64,000 nt of DNA, from contig CAVWNS010000005.1 of the NCBI GenBank assembly GCA_963756495.1, forward strand, positions 620,001 to 684,000, read 5' to 3'. This document shows positions 45,135-54,573 of this stretch, piece after piece (the first letter of the stretch is position 1; each line of letters opens with the position of its first letter). The DNA comes from DATFDN01 sp963756495 (GTDB lineage Bacteria; Pseudomonadota; Alphaproteobacteria; Acetobacterales; Acetobacteraceae). The notes under the pieces were generated by a model. That model searched no databases and was not told the DNA's origin. It saw only the letters and a list, made by a program, of their open reading frames with translations. The position numbers and the translations under genes were made by a program.

Positions 45135-46282
45135 GGCGCGGCGCCACGGGCGATGCGCCGCGCTGGGAGGCTGCGGGGGGGCGGCGCGGGGCGCAGCATC
45201 GGCCCGAACAACACCCAGGCGGCCGCGACACCGGGAAGCACCGCCTGCGCCCAAAGCAACCCGAGCATCGCATTGTTGCGCGCAGCCAAATCCCCCAACA
45301 CGAGCTGGAGCGCCACCAGCCCGACCACCGTCCCGACCGAGACCAGCGGGCGGATGACGCTGGCGTGCCGGCGGAACACCCCGGTCAGTACCGCGCAGAG
45401 CGCGATCAGCGCATACGAGACAGCGGTCAGCGGCGCGCTCAGGCGCTTGTGCGCCTCCGCGATCCAGCGCGACGCGTCCTTGGGGTTGGGGGGATGCGGG
45501 TCGAGCAGGGTGGCCAGCGGAACCTCGGTCATGTCGGGTATGCGCGCGCCTGGCTGCGTCTCGTCGGCGAGATCGATCACGTTCTCCCGGAACGTCAGCA
45601 CATTGAGCCGCCCGGTGCGGGCGTCGATCTCCTGGCGGCTGCCATCATCGAGCAGCACCTGCGGCCCGGTGCGCGTCTGCAACAGCCGGCCGCGCTCGGC
45701 CAGGATCGTCGCGTGCTCGGGCAGGTGGCGCGCGTCGTCGATCAGTACCCCGCGCAGTGCACCCTCGGGATCACGCGACCGGACATAGACGGTCAGCCCC
45801 GGCGAGACCGGGGTGAACACGCCCTCCTGGAGCAGGAAGGCGGCGATCTGGTTGCGGATCTCCCATTGGAAGTCGCGGAACGCGGCCATGCTCGCCGGCA
45901 CGAGCCACAAGTTCAGGGCGTATCCCGCCAGCGCGACGATCAGCGCGAGCGCGAGCGCTGGCCGGGCCAAGGCGAGCGGCGACAGGCCGGCGGCGCGCAT
46001 CACCGTCAGCTCCCGGTCTCCGGCCAGGCGCTGATAGACGAACTGCACGACGACGAAGGTGGTGATGGGCAGGATGACGGCGACGAAGCCTGGCACCAGC
46101 AGGCCGGTCAGCTCGAGGAATACGCCGAGCGAGAGGCCGTGATCCACCACCAGCTCCACGAAGCGCAGCGATTGCGTCAGCCAGATCAGCGCGGTCAGCC
46201 CGCCGGTGACGGCAAGCAGCGCGAACAGGAGTTGGCGGAACAGGTAGCGGTCTAGCCGGGTGACGAACGTGCCGGTGGGCAT
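45131..46282 (-). CDS. lptF: LPS export permease LptF
   Basis: 383 residues from ATG 46282. It begins LDRYLFRQLLFALLAVTGG, then TFVVVQFVYQRLAGDRELTV and the MRAAGLSP motif of LptF/G, a periplasmic jellyroll with LTVYVRSRDPEGALRGVLI, and three C-terminal membrane helices. With LptG and the ATPase LptB it pulls LPS from the inner membrane. It is first in the lptF-lptG-lptD-surA-rsmA series; the genes overlap or are spaced by a few bases. Confidence 0.95.
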   Translation of the reverse strand: MPTGTFVTRLDRYLFRQLLFALLAVTGGLTALIWLTQSLRFVELVVDHGLSLGVFLELTGLLVPGFVAVILPITTFVVVQFVYQRLAGDRELTVMRAAGLSPLALARPALALALIVALAGYALNLWLVPASMAAFRDFQWEIRNQIAAFLLQEGVFTPVSPGLTVYVRSRDPEGALRGVLIDDARHLPEHATILAERGRLLQTRTGPQVLLDDGSRQEIDARTGRLNVLTFRENVIDLADETQPGARIPDMTEVPLATLLDPHPPNPKDASRWIAEAHKRLSAPLTAVSYALIALCAVLTGVFRRHASVIRPLVSVGTVVGLVALQLVLGDLAARNNAMLGLLWAQAVLPGVAAAWVLFGPMLRPAPPPRSLPARRIARGAAP

Positions 46283-46342
46283 CGACGAAGGCGCTCCGGA
46301 GCAGTGGCGCGTGAGCCGTGGTGACCGGTCACGCGGTATTGC

Positions 46343-47434
46343 CTAGCACCGGGTCCGGGTCGCGGTGAAGCCGATCAATCCGGGCCAGAGGCGGCAGGCG
46401 CGCAAAATCCACGGCTGGGCCGGCGCGGTCCTGGCCAGGTGATGGGCGAGCATGGCAGTCCGCATGGGCCGGCGCAGCATGGTTCGAAGCCGGCGATGAT
46501 AGGCGGCCTGATCCGCGCCGGCGAGCACGCAGGCGCTGGCCAGGGCGGCGCTGGCAAGCGCGATGGCGACGCCGTCGCCGGCCAGCGAGGGGATCACGGC
46601 GGCTTGGTCACCCAGCCGGAACAGCCCCGGATGAGCGGCGGTGCTCGGTGCGTGCAGGTGGCCATACGGCACCCCCGCCACCGCCAGCGGGCGCTCGCCC
46701 AGAACCGTGGCGCCGGCGAGGCGGCGCGCCAGATGCGGGGCGGCGACGGACAGACGCTCGAGCAGCCGGTCGCGATGGCCGGCGCGCACATGCTCGCGCC
46801 GCTGCATGAGGCACAGTACCGCGCGCCCCGTCTCGACCGGCTGCAACCCCGCATAGCCGCCGGGCAGCAGCACGAGTTCCACCGCCCCCGCCAGCGCCGC
46901 CGCCTGGTCGGGGGCGAGGGCGACATACGTCTTCAGGCCGACCGCGCCCTGGCCGCGTGCCGGGCGGGGCGCGCCGCGCAGGTCATGCTTGCCGGTGGCG
47001 AGCAGGACGGTCGCGGCCTCGATCGGGCAGCCACCGTCGCGGTCGAGGCCGATCCGGCCGCCAGCGCGGCGCACGCCGCGCACTGCCTGGCCACGCAGCA
47101 CGCCCGCGCCCTCGGCGGCCGCCCGCGCCAGCAGCGCCTCGTCGAGCACGCGTCGCGACAGACCCTGGGCGGGGAAGGGCAGCGGCGCCTCCGCGACAGC
47201 GGTGCCGGCGATCAGGCGCACGCGCCCGATCGGGGCAGCCCCGAGCGCGGCGGTGTCCAGACCGAGCGATGCAAGCCCGGCCAGCGCCGGGCCGCCGAGG
47301 AAGTCGCCGCATACCTTGTCGTGCGGGCCGTCCATGCGCTCGAACAGCGTGACCGGCCGGCCGGCGCGGGCAAGGCGTATGGCAGCCGCGGCGCCGGCCG
47401 GGCCGCCGCCCACGATGACCACCTCCGGGCTCAT
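46343..47434 (-). CDS. FAD-dependent oxidoreductase of the geranylgeranyl reductase type
   Basis: 363 residues from ATG 47434, overlapping the methyltransferase stop. The Rossmann motif VVIVGGGPAGAAAAIRLARAGRPV starts the protein, DKVCGDFLGGPAL matches the family's second motif, and FRLGDQAAVIPSLAGDGVAIAL is the flavin-binding GD box. Such enzymes hydroxylate or reduce ring and prenyl substrates. In this operon it follows a type III PKS and a methyltransferase, suggesting oxidation of an alkyl-pyrone or resorcinol product; that is inferred. Confidence 0.88.
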   Translation of the reverse strand: MSPEVVIVGGGPAGAAAAIRLARAGRPVTLFERMDGPHDKVCGDFLGGPALAGLASLGLDTAALGAAPIGRVRLIAGTAVAEAPLPFPAQGLSRRVLDEALLARAAAEGAGVLRGQAVRGVRRAGGRIGLDRDGGCPIEAATVLLATGKHDLRGAPRPARGQGAVGLKTYVALAPDQAAALAGAVELVLLPGGYAGLQPVETGRAVLCLMQRREHVRAGHRDRLLERLSVAAPHLARRLAGATVLGERPLAVAGVPYGHLHAPSTAAHPGLFRLGDQAAVIPSLAGDGVAIALASAALASACVLAGADQAAYHRRLRTMLRRPMRTAMLAHHLARTAPAQPWILRACRLWPGLIGFTATRTRC

Positions 47435-48162
47435 GCCGGCGGGCGCGTGCGCGACAGGCTCAGGCGGAACGGCAGGTGGCGGCGCACGGTCACATCCCCC
47501 GGCCGCAATCCGGCGGCGGCGGCCAGCGCACGCAACTCGGCGGGGCGGAAGCCGCGGGCGATCGATATGCGGCCGTCCCAGCGCACCAAGTCGTGCCAGC
47601 GCGCCGCCCGCGCCAGGAGCGGGAAGCCGAGATAGGCAACGGGATGGCGGTGGATGTCGGCGACCAGCCAGCCGCGCGCCGCCTGCGCCTCCTGCCAGGC
47701 CAGGAAGGCGGTCGCTCCCGCATCGGTCAGATGATGCAGGAATTGCGAACTGACGATGAAGTCGAAGCGGATGTCCGGCTTGAAGTCGAACACGTCGGCG
47801 GTGACGAAGCCGATGTCCTCGCCCGGCACCGTCGCCTCGCGAGCGGCGCGGGCGCTCCAGGGGTGACGGTCCACGCCGATCAGGCGTGCCTGCTTGCCGG
47901 CCCGCCGCGCCCAGCGGCGGATCACGCGCAGCAGGTCGCCTTCGCCGCAGGCGACGTCGAGCAGCGAGAACGCCGATCGTCCGGCGACCTGACGGCGCAG
48001 CCAGGCGAGCGTCGCCTGATGGGTGAAGGTGACGCGATTGACCCTGGCGAGGTCGGCGAGGCAGGCGCGGTAGTCCTCGTAGTCCGTGCAGGCGGCATCC
48101 ATGCGCTCGGGCTCGGTGCTCCGGCGCGCGAGCCAGCCGGACGGGGCGGCGTCATCCGGCAC
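47431..48162 (-). CDS. class I SAM-dependent methyltransferase
   Basis: 243 residues from GTG 48162, which overlaps the end of the PKS gene by 11 bp. SAM-binding motif I is FSLLDVACGEGDLLRVI, followed by an acidic strand end IGVDRHPWS and motif with DFIVSSQFLHHLTD. Small-molecule methyltransferases with this pattern act on PKS and quinone-like products. Being sandwiched between type III PKS and oxidoreductase genes suggests it methylates the PKS product. Confidence 0.88.
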   Translation of the reverse strand: MPDDAAPSGWLARRSTEPERMDAACTDYEDYRACLADLARVNRVTFTHQATLAWLRRQVAGRSAFSLLDVACGEGDLLRVIRRWARRAGKQARLIGVDRHPWSARAAREATVPGEDIGFVTADVFDFKPDIRFDFIVSSQFLHHLTDAGATAFLAWQEAQAARGWLVADIHRHPVAYLGFPLLARAARWHDLVRWDGRISIARGFRPAELRALAAAAGLRPGDVTVRRHLPFRLSLSRTRPPA

Positions 48163-49222
48163 GGAAGGCGAAGCTTTCCATCGTCAGCCCCGGCCCGAAG
48201 GCCATGCCTACCCCCGAGCCCGCCGCGCGCGCCCCGGCCAGGATGCGGCCCAGCACGAACATCAGCGTGGCCGAGGACATGTTGCCGAAGTCGTGCAGCA
48301 CGGCGCGGGAGTGACGCAGTGCGTCCGGGCCGAGGTCGAACCCCTCCTGCACCGCGTCGAGCACGGTGCGCCCGCCCGCGTGCACGGCCCAGTGCGCCAC
48401 GTCGCGGATACCCAGCGCGCGCAGCAGCCCGGCGCCCTTCTCCTGCACCGCCCGCCGGATCTGGAGCGGCACCTGGCCCGACAGGTGCATCTCGAATCCG
48501 CTGTCGCCGACGTCCCAGGTGATCAGGCCATCCGTCTCCGGGATGACGTCCGTACGGAACGCGCCGAGGGCAAGCCCCTCCGGGATCGCGGTGACCAGGG
48601 CCGCGCTGGCGCCGTCGCCGAACAGCAGGAAGCTCAGCATGCGCGTCAGCTCCCACTGCTCCTGCATGTGCAGGCTGCACAGTTCCAGGTTGACCACCAG
48701 CACGCGGGCGGCCGGCTCGGAGCGCACGATATGGCGGGCCAGCCGCAGCGCATTGACGGCGGCAAAGCAGCCCATGAAGCCGATCATGGTGCGCTCGACG
48801 CTGTCGGGCAGGCCCGCCGCGCGCATCAGGCGGAAGTCGAGGCCCGGTGCCGCGAAGCCGGTGCAGCTCGCGGCGATCAGATGGGTCACGCGCGCCCGCT
48901 CGCCCGCTCCGAGGTCGAGCCGGTCCACGGCGGCGACGGCAAGCTCCAGCGCCGGGGCCTGGAAGCGGGCCATCCGCCGCGCCGTGGAAGGAAAGGCGCC
49001 TCGCCGGTAAAATCCCTCAGCATCGAGGGCCTCGGTGCGCGGCATGGGGCCGGGCGCGAAGATGGCGTAGCGATGCGCGATCTCGGAGAGGCCGGCCATG
49101 CGGTCGAACAGCATGCGGCTGCGCTCGTCGGGCAGCAAGGTGCGGCCGAAGGCCACGAACTCGGCGTGGACGTCGTGTGGTGGCACCGCGGTGCCGATCC
49201 GGTTGATCCACGCCTCTGTCAC
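48152..49222 (-). CDS. type III polyketide synthase (chalcone/stilbene synthase family)
   Basis: 356 residues from GTG 49222 (TTG 49252 would add 10); family similarity begins at INRIGTAVPPHDVH. The catalytic triad is complete: Cys152 in IGFMGCFAAVNALR, His in HWAVHAGGRTVLDAV and Asn in HDFGNMSSATLMFVLG. Other landmarks are HLIAASCTGFAAPGLDF and MAFGPGLTMESFAF. Bacterial members with this neighbourhood usually make alkylresorcinols or alkylpyrones from fatty acyl starters. It begins 66 bp after the upstream dehydrogenase and leads the three-gene operon. Confidence 0.93.
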   Translation of the reverse strand: MTEAWINRIGTAVPPHDVHAEFVAFGRTLLPDERSRMLFDRMAGLSEIAHRYAIFAPGPMPRTEALDAEGFYRRGAFPSTARRMARFQAPALELAVAAVDRLDLGAGERARVTHLIAASCTGFAAPGLDFRLMRAAGLPDSVERTMIGFMGCFAAVNALRLARHIVRSEPAARVLVVNLELCSLHMQEQWELTRMLSFLLFGDGASAALVTAIPEGLALGAFRTDVIPETDGLITWDVGDSGFEMHLSGQVPLQIRRAVQEKGAGLLRALGIRDVAHWAVHAGGRTVLDAVQEGFDLGPDALRHSRAVLHDFGNMSSATLMFVLGRILAGARAAGSGVGMAFGPGLTMESFAFRAG

Positions 49223-49287
49223 CCCTGGCACCTGCGCGCTGTCCTTCCCCAACTGGGGCGGCTTCGGTCGTTGTCATCCTGCATTCG

Positions 49288-50715
49288 TCAGGGCAGCACC
49301 TTGCCGGGGTTCAGCACCCCGCACGGGTCCAGCGCCGCCTTGATCTTCCGCATCAGGTCCAGCTCCGCCCCGCCGCGCCAGTCCGGCATCATGTAGGGCT
49401 TGAGCTGACCGACCCCGTGCTCGGCCGAGAAGCTGCCGTCGAACGCGCGCACCACCGCGTTCACCGTGTCCATGATCGCGTGGTCCTGGGCCATGAACCA
49501 CGCCGGATCGGCGCCCTCGGGCTGCTCCAGGTTGAAGTGGATGTTGCCATCGCCGAGATGGCCGAACGGCACCGCGCGGATGCCGGGCATCAGGCGCTCG
49601 CAGGCTTCGGTCGCGGCGCGGATAAAGGCCGGGACCTTGGAGACGGGCACCGAGACGTCGTTCTTGACCGAGGCGCCTTCGCGCTTCTGCGCCTCCGAGT
49701 GCTCCTCGCGCAAACGCCAGATGGCGGCGCGCTGGGCCTCGCTCTCGGCGAGGGCGGCGTCGGTGATCACCTCCTCGCTCAGCGCCTGCTCCAGCACCTG
49801 CTCCAGCGCCGCGCGCAACCCCGCCTCGACGCGCGGGGTGGCCAGCTCGATCAACGCGTAATGCGCCGCCGAACCGGCAAGCGGCAGGAGGACGCCCGGA
49901 ATATGCTTCAGGACAAGGCCCATGCCGCTGCCGGACATGTATTCGAAGGCCTGCACGGCTCCGGGGTCGTGCGCCTGCAACCGGGTGAACAGATCGAGCG
50001 CCGCTTCGGGCGAGGGCAGCGCGCAGAGCGCGACCGCCGTCTCGCGCGGGCGCGTCACGAGCTTCAGGACCGCTGCGGTGATGACCCCGAGCGTCCCTTC
50101 GGAACCGACGAAGAGCTGGCGCAGGCAATACCCGGTGTTGTCCTTGCGCAGCCGCCGCAGCCCGTTCCACACGGCCCCGTCCGCGAGCACGACCTCCAGC
50201 CCCAGCACCAGGTCGCGGGCATTGCCGTAGCGCACCGTGTTGTTGCCGCCCGCGTTGGTGGCCAGCACGCCGCCGATCTGGGCGCTGCCTTCCGACGAGA
50301 TCGACAGCGGCAGCAGGCATCCGACCTCGGCCGCGGCGAGCTGCGCCGCCTTCAGCGTGACCCCCGCCTCGACCGTCATGGTCAGGTCGGCCGGGTCGAT
50401 CGCGCGCACGCGGTTCAGCCGCGACAGGCTCAGCACGATCGCGCGCCCGTCCGCCGACGGCGTGGCGCCGCCCACCATCGAGGTGTTGCCACCTTGGGGA
50501 ACCACCGGCACGCCCGCCTCGGCACAGAGGCGCAGGATGGCGGCGGTCTCCCCGGTGTTGGCCGGTCGCACGACGGCCAGGGTGCGGCCTTGATAGAGCC
50601 GGCGCCAGTCCTCCACATACGCCGCGGTGTCGGCGGGATCGCTCAACACCCCGACGGCGCCCAGCACGGCCCGCAGTCGGTCGAGGAGCGAGGCGGCTTG
50701 ATTGGCGTCGGGCAT
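49288..50715 (-). CDS. FAD-binding D-2-hydroxyacid dehydrogenase (GlcD/D2HGDH-like)
   Basis: 475 residues from ATG 50715. The PCMH-type FAD domain has VVPQGGNTSMVGGATPSADG, GCLLPLSISSEGSAQIGGVL and FVGSEGTLGVITAAVLKL. The C-terminal FAD-oxidase domain ends with FGHLGDGNIHFNLEQP and SFSAEHGVGQLK, which hold the metal-binding His residues seen in D-2-hydroxyglutarate and D-lactate dehydrogenases. The exact substrate cannot be told. It is divergent from the phosphoketolase gene and may be cotranscribed with the PKS operon. Confidence 0.9.
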   Translation of the reverse strand: MPDANQAASLLDRLRAVLGAVGVLSDPADTAAYVEDWRRLYQGRTLAVVRPANTGETAAILRLCAEAGVPVVPQGGNTSMVGGATPSADGRAIVLSLSRLNRVRAIDPADLTMTVEAGVTLKAAQLAAAEVGCLLPLSISSEGSAQIGGVLATNAGGNNTVRYGNARDLVLGLEVVLADGAVWNGLRRLRKDNTGYCLRQLFVGSEGTLGVITAAVLKLVTRPRETAVALCALPSPEAALDLFTRLQAHDPGAVQAFEYMSGSGMGLVLKHIPGVLLPLAGSAAHYALIELATPRVEAGLRAALEQVLEQALSEEVITDAALAESEAQRAAIWRLREEHSEAQKREGASVKNDVSVPVSKVPAFIRAATEACERLMPGIRAVPFGHLGDGNIHFNLEQPEGADPAWFMAQDHAIMDTVNAVVRAFDGSFSAEHGVGQLKPYMMPDWRGGAELDLMRKIKAALDPCGVLNPGKVLP

Positions 50716-50840
50716 TCGGGCCTCCGTCGGGCAGACTATCCACCAGCCGCCTCGACGCAACCCGGCGCCCTCGCCGGTGCTTGATGGGGACGCGCGCCGC
50801 AAGACTGCTAGGCCGGTGCCGCAGCAGCCCGGAGACGCCT

Positions 50841-53189
50841 ATGCCCTTGTCCCCCGAGAGCCTCCGCCAGCTCGACGATTTCGTACGCGCCGCGAATTAC
50901 CTGGGTGCGGCGCAGATCTACCTGCGCGAGAACACCCGCCTGCGCGAGCCCTTGGAGCCCGCGCACATCAAGCCGCGGCTGCTCGGCCACTGGGGCACGC
51001 AGCCGGGGCTGAACCTGGTCTATGCCCACGTCTCGCGCCTGGCGCGCGACACTGGCCAGCGGGCCTTGCTGATGGTCGGCCCCGGCCATGGCGCGCCGGC
51101 GATCCTGGGCTGCCTCTGGCTGGAGGGCACGCTGGGGGAGGTCTACCCCGATTATGCCCGCGACGGGCAGGGCATGGCACGGATGATCCGCGCCTTCTCC
51201 TGGCCCAACGGCTTCCCGAGCCACCTGACCGCGCTGACCCCGGGCGCCATCCATGAAGGGGGCGAGCTGGGCTATTCGCTGGTCCACGCCTTCGGCGCCG
51301 CGCTCGACAACCCCGACCTGATGGTCGTCTGCGTGGTGGGCGACGGCGAGGCCGAGACCGGGCCGCTTGCCGGATCGTGGCACTCGCCCAAGTTCATTGA
51401 CCCGGCGCGCGACGGCGCGGTGCTGCCGATCCTGCACCTGAACGGGGTGAAGCTGTCCGGCCCGACCCTGTTCGCGCGCATGTCGCGCGAGGAGCTGGCC
51501 GCGTTCTTCACCGCCTGCGGCTACGTGATGCGCGAGGTCGCGGGCGACCGGCCCGAAGCCGTGCACGCGCCGCTGGCCGAGGCGCTGGAATGGGCGCAGG
51601 CGGAGATCCGCGCCATCCAGTCGCGCGCGCGGGGCGGCACGGCGCCGGCCTACAACGGCTGGCCGATGATCGTGCTGCGCACGCCCAAGGGGATGACCGG
51701 GCCGCGCATGCTGGACGGGCTGCCGGTCGTGGGGACGTTCCGAAGCCATCAGGTGCCGATCATGGACCCCCGCACCAACCCCGAGCACCTCCTGGAGCTG
51801 CAATCCTGGCTGCGCTCGTACGACCCCGACCAGCTGTTCGACGGCGAGGGACGTCCGGTGTCCGCCATCACCGCCGTCCTGCCGCCGCCCGAGCTGATGC
51901 TCGGCCGCAGCCCGCAGGCCAATGGCGGCGCGATCCGGGTGCCCTTGAACCTGCCCGACACGGCGCCCCACGCCGTCGGGCTCTCCGGGCCGGGGAGCGC
52001 CGAGGCGGAGAGCACCTCCGTGCTGGGCGGCTGGCTGCGGGAGGTGTTCCGCAGCAACGAATCGTCCCGCAATTTCCGCCTGTTCTGCCCCGACGAGACC
52101 AACTCCAACCATTTGGGCGCGGTGTTCGAGGCGACGTCGCGCGCGTGGAACCTGCCGCTCGCGCCCACCGACGTGGCGCTCGCGCGCGACGGGCGGGTGA
52201 TGGAGATCCTGTCGGAGCATTGCTGCGAGGGCTGGCTGGAAGGCTACCTGCTGTCCGGCCGGCACGGCATCATCGCCTGCTACGAGGCATTCATCGGCAT
52301 CATCGACACCATGATGGGCCAGTACGCGAAATGGCAGAAGATGGCGGCCGACCTGCCGTGGCGCAAACCGGTCGCCTCGCTGAACTACCTGCTGACCAGC
52401 CATGTCTGGGAGCAGGACCACAACGGCTACAGCCACCAGGGGCCGACCTTCATCAACACGCTGATGATGAAGAAATCCGCCGAGGTGCGCATCTATCTGC
52501 CGCCCGACGCGAACTGCCTGCTGGCGATCAGCGAGCACTGCCTGCGCGGCCAGGGGCTGATCAACCTGATCGTGGCCTCGAAGAAGCCGCAATGGCAGTG
52601 GCTGGACCTGGAGGCGGCGCGGGCGCACTGCGCGCGGGGCGCCTCAATCTGGGAATGGGCGTCCTGCACCGGCGATCCCGATGTCGTGCTGGCTGGAGCC
52701 GGCGACGTGCCGATGCGCGAGGCGGTGGCCGCCGCCTGGCTGCTGCGGCGGGAGATGCCGGGGCTGAAGCTGCGCGTGGTCAACGTCGTCGATCTGCTGA
52801 CCCTGGAATCGAAGGGCGATCATCCGCACGGCATGGATGAGGCGAGCTTCGCCGCGCTGTTCACTGACACCGCCCCGGTCGTGTTCGCCTTCCACGGCTA
52901 TCCGCTGCTGATCCACGAGCTGATCTACCGCCGTCCCGACCCCGGCCGCTTCCATGTCAAGGGCTACGCCGAGGAGGGCACCACCACGACGCCGTTCGAC
53001 ATGCTGGTGGTGAACGGGATCAGCCGCTACGACATCGCCATCGAGGTGCTGCACCGGGCCGGGCGGGTGCGCGCCGAGGCCGGGGACGTGATCCGCACAT
53101 TCGAGACGGTGCTGACCGAGCACAAAGCGTATATCACCGCCAACGGGGACGACATGCCGGAGATCGCCAACTGGCGATGGAGTGAATGA
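50841..53189 (+). CDS. xfp: xylulose-5-phosphate/fructose-6-phosphate phosphoketolase
   Basis: 782 residues from ATG 50841 (MPLSPESL). This ThDP enzyme cleaves ketose phosphates with phosphate to acetyl phosphate. Landmarks are HWGTQPGLNLVYAHVSRL, GPGHGAPAILGCLWLEG, the ThDP motif VVGDGEAETGPLAGSWHSPK and QDHNGYSHQGPTFINTLM. The length matches the family. Its stop overlaps the ackA start, so the two are coupled: acetyl phosphate made here is turned to acetate and ATP by the next enzyme. Confidence 0.96.
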   Translation: MPLSPESLRQLDDFVRAANYLGAAQIYLRENTRLREPLEPAHIKPRLLGHWGTQPGLNLVYAHVSRLARDTGQRALLMVGPGHGAPAILGCLWLEGTLGEVYPDYARDGQGMARMIRAFSWPNGFPSHLTALTPGAIHEGGELGYSLVHAFGAALDNPDLMVVCVVGDGEAETGPLAGSWHSPKFIDPARDGAVLPILHLNGVKLSGPTLFARMSREELAAFFTACGYVMREVAGDRPEAVHAPLAEALEWAQAEIRAIQSRARGGTAPAYNGWPMIVLRTPKGMTGPRMLDGLPVVGTFRSHQVPIMDPRTNPEHLLELQSWLRSYDPDQLFDGEGRPVSAITAVLPPPELMLGRSPQANGGAIRVPLNLPDTAPHAVGLSGPGSAEAESTSVLGGWLREVFRSNESSRNFRLFCPDETNSNHLGAVFEATSRAWNLPLAPTDVALARDGRVMEILSEHCCEGWLEGYLLSGRHGIIACYEAFIGIIDTMMGQYAKWQKMAADLPWRKPVASLNYLLTSHVWEQDHNGYSHQGPTFINTLMMKKSAEVRIYLPPDANCLLAISEHCLRGQGLINLIVASKKPQWQWLDLEAARAHCARGASIWEWASCTGDPDVVLAGAGDVPMREAVAAAWLLRREMPGLKLRVVNVVDLLTLESKGDHPHGMDEASFAALFTDTAPVVFAFHGYPLLIHELIYRRPDPGRFHVKGYAEEGTTTTPFDMLVVNGISRYDIAIEVLHRAGRVRAEAGDVIRTFETVLTEHKAYITANGDDMPEIANWRWSE

Positions 53190-54376
53190 CCGACGCCGTC
53201 CTCGCCATCAACGCCGGCTCGTCCAGCCTGAAGTTCGCCCTGTTCGAGCTGCGCGGCCCGGACGGGCAGCTCGCCACCGTGCGGGGACTGATCGAGAGCA
53301 TCGGCGAGGCGCCGCATCTGCGGGCGACCGACCACGCCGGCGCAATGATCGCCGAACAATGCTGGGACAGCGGCGCGTCGCATGAGACCCTTCTCACCGC
53401 GCTGCTCGGCTTCGCGGACTCCCATCTCGGCGCCGACCGGCTGTGCGCGGCGGGGCACCGGGTGGTGCATGGCGGGGCGCGCTTCACCTTCCCGGTGCGG
53501 GTCGATGCGGCGGTGCTGGACGAGCTGGACGCGCTGACCCCGCTCGCCCCGCTCCATCAGCCGCATAATCTCTCGCCGATCCGCGCGGTGGCGGCGGCGC
53601 GGCCGGATTTGCCGCAGGTCGCCTGCTTCGACACCGCCTTCCACGCCACCATGCCCCCGGTCGCCACGCGCCTGGCCCTGCCGCGCGCGATCTCCGAGGC
53701 GGGCGTGCGCCGCTACGGCTTTCACGGCCTGTCCTACGAGTTCATCGCCCGCCGGCTGCGCGCGCTCGCGCCCGACCTGGCGGCGGGACGCGTCATCGTC
53801 GCCCATCTCGGCAACGGCGCTAGCCTGTGCGCCCTGCGCGCCGGGCGCAGCGTCGAGACCACGATGGGGTTCACGGCGCTGGACGGGCTGGTGATGGGCA
53901 CGCGCCCCGGCACCCTCGATCCCGGCGCCGTCCTCTACCTGATGAACGGGCGCGGCATGAGCGCGGCCGAGGTCGAGGACATGCTCTATCACCGCTCCGG
54001 CCTGCTCGGCGTGTCCGGCATCTCGGGCGACATGCGCGCCTTGCTCGCCTCCACCGACCCGCATGCGCGCGAGGCGGTCGATCTGTTCGTGGCTCGCCTG
54101 GTGCGCGAGGCGGGGGCGCTGGCCAGCGCCCTAAGCGGCCTGGACGGCCTGGTGTTCACCGCCGGCATCGGCGAGCACGCCCCCGAGGTGCGCGCCCTGG
54201 CCTGCGCGGGGCTCGCCTGGCTGGGCCTGCGCCTGGACCCGGTGGCCAATGCGCGCGGGGCGGGGCGGATCAGCGCCGAGGGCAGCCCGGTCGCGGCCTG
54301 GGTCATCCCGACCGACGAGGAGGCGACGATCGCGCGCCACACGGCGGAGACGCTGGACCTGTCCGAGGCCGCCTAG
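53186..54376 (+). CDS. ackA: acetate kinase
   Basis: 396 residues from ATG 53186, overlapping the xfp stop (ATGA). Landmarks are VLAINAGSSSLKFALFEL (signature 1), GHRVVHGGARFTFPV, CFDTAFHATMPPVA, RRYGFHGLSYEFIARRL (signature 2) and VIVAHLGNGASLCALRAGRS. It transfers the phosphoryl group of acetyl phosphate to ADP. With xfp it forms a phosphoketolase bypass that conserves carbon as acetate. Confidence 0.96.
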   Translation: MTDAVLAINAGSSSLKFALFELRGPDGQLATVRGLIESIGEAPHLRATDHAGAMIAEQCWDSGASHETLLTALLGFADSHLGADRLCAAGHRVVHGGARFTFPVRVDAAVLDELDALTPLAPLHQPHNLSPIRAVAAARPDLPQVACFDTAFHATMPPVATRLALPRAISEAGVRRYGFHGLSYEFIARRLRALAPDLAAGRVIVAHLGNGASLCALRAGRSVETTMGFTALDGLVMGTRPGTLDPGAVLYLMNGRGMSAAEVEDMLYHRSGLLGVSGISGDMRALLASTDPHAREAVDLFVARLVREAGALASALSGLDGLVFTAGIGEHAPEVRALACAGLAWLGLRLDPVANARGAGRISAEGSPVAAWVIPTDEEATIARHTAETLDLSEAA

Positions 54377-54573
54377 ACGCGTACACCTGGCGCGCCGGCG
54401 CCGTCGCCGGATGCACATCCGACGCACGACGCAACTCGGCGTGTACCCCTGCCGTTAACCAACGGTTCACCCGTGCGCTTCAGCCGACGCGGACGGGCTT
54501 GCTTGGATTTGATTTCAAGGGTCGCTAAGCTCGACCCCAAGGCCGCAACGGCCATGATCGGGGAGGCGACCAC
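54377..54573. other. intergenic region before the cytochrome operon
   Basis: 197 bp without a gene. A CG-rich inverted segment lies near 54388-54410, which may be a terminator for ackA. The rest must contain the promoter of the cytochrome/GMC operon; GGGGAGG at 54559-54565 is a good ribosome site for ATG 54574. Confidence 0.4.

Noticed and set aside
41784..45254. A 1156-codon open frame that looks like an LptG-LptD fusion
   Set aside because: The middle part is out-of-frame lptG sequence with no family match. The real lptG C-half lies in another frame and ends 2 bp before a good LptD start with signal peptide at 44018.
49017..49277. Alternative start for the type III PKS at ATG 49277
   Set aside because: It is in a different frame from the PKS. 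The similarity to the family begins only after GTG 49222.
50808..52628. A 606-codon frame on the minus strand
   Set aside because: Antisense to the clearly recognisable phosphoketolase gene.
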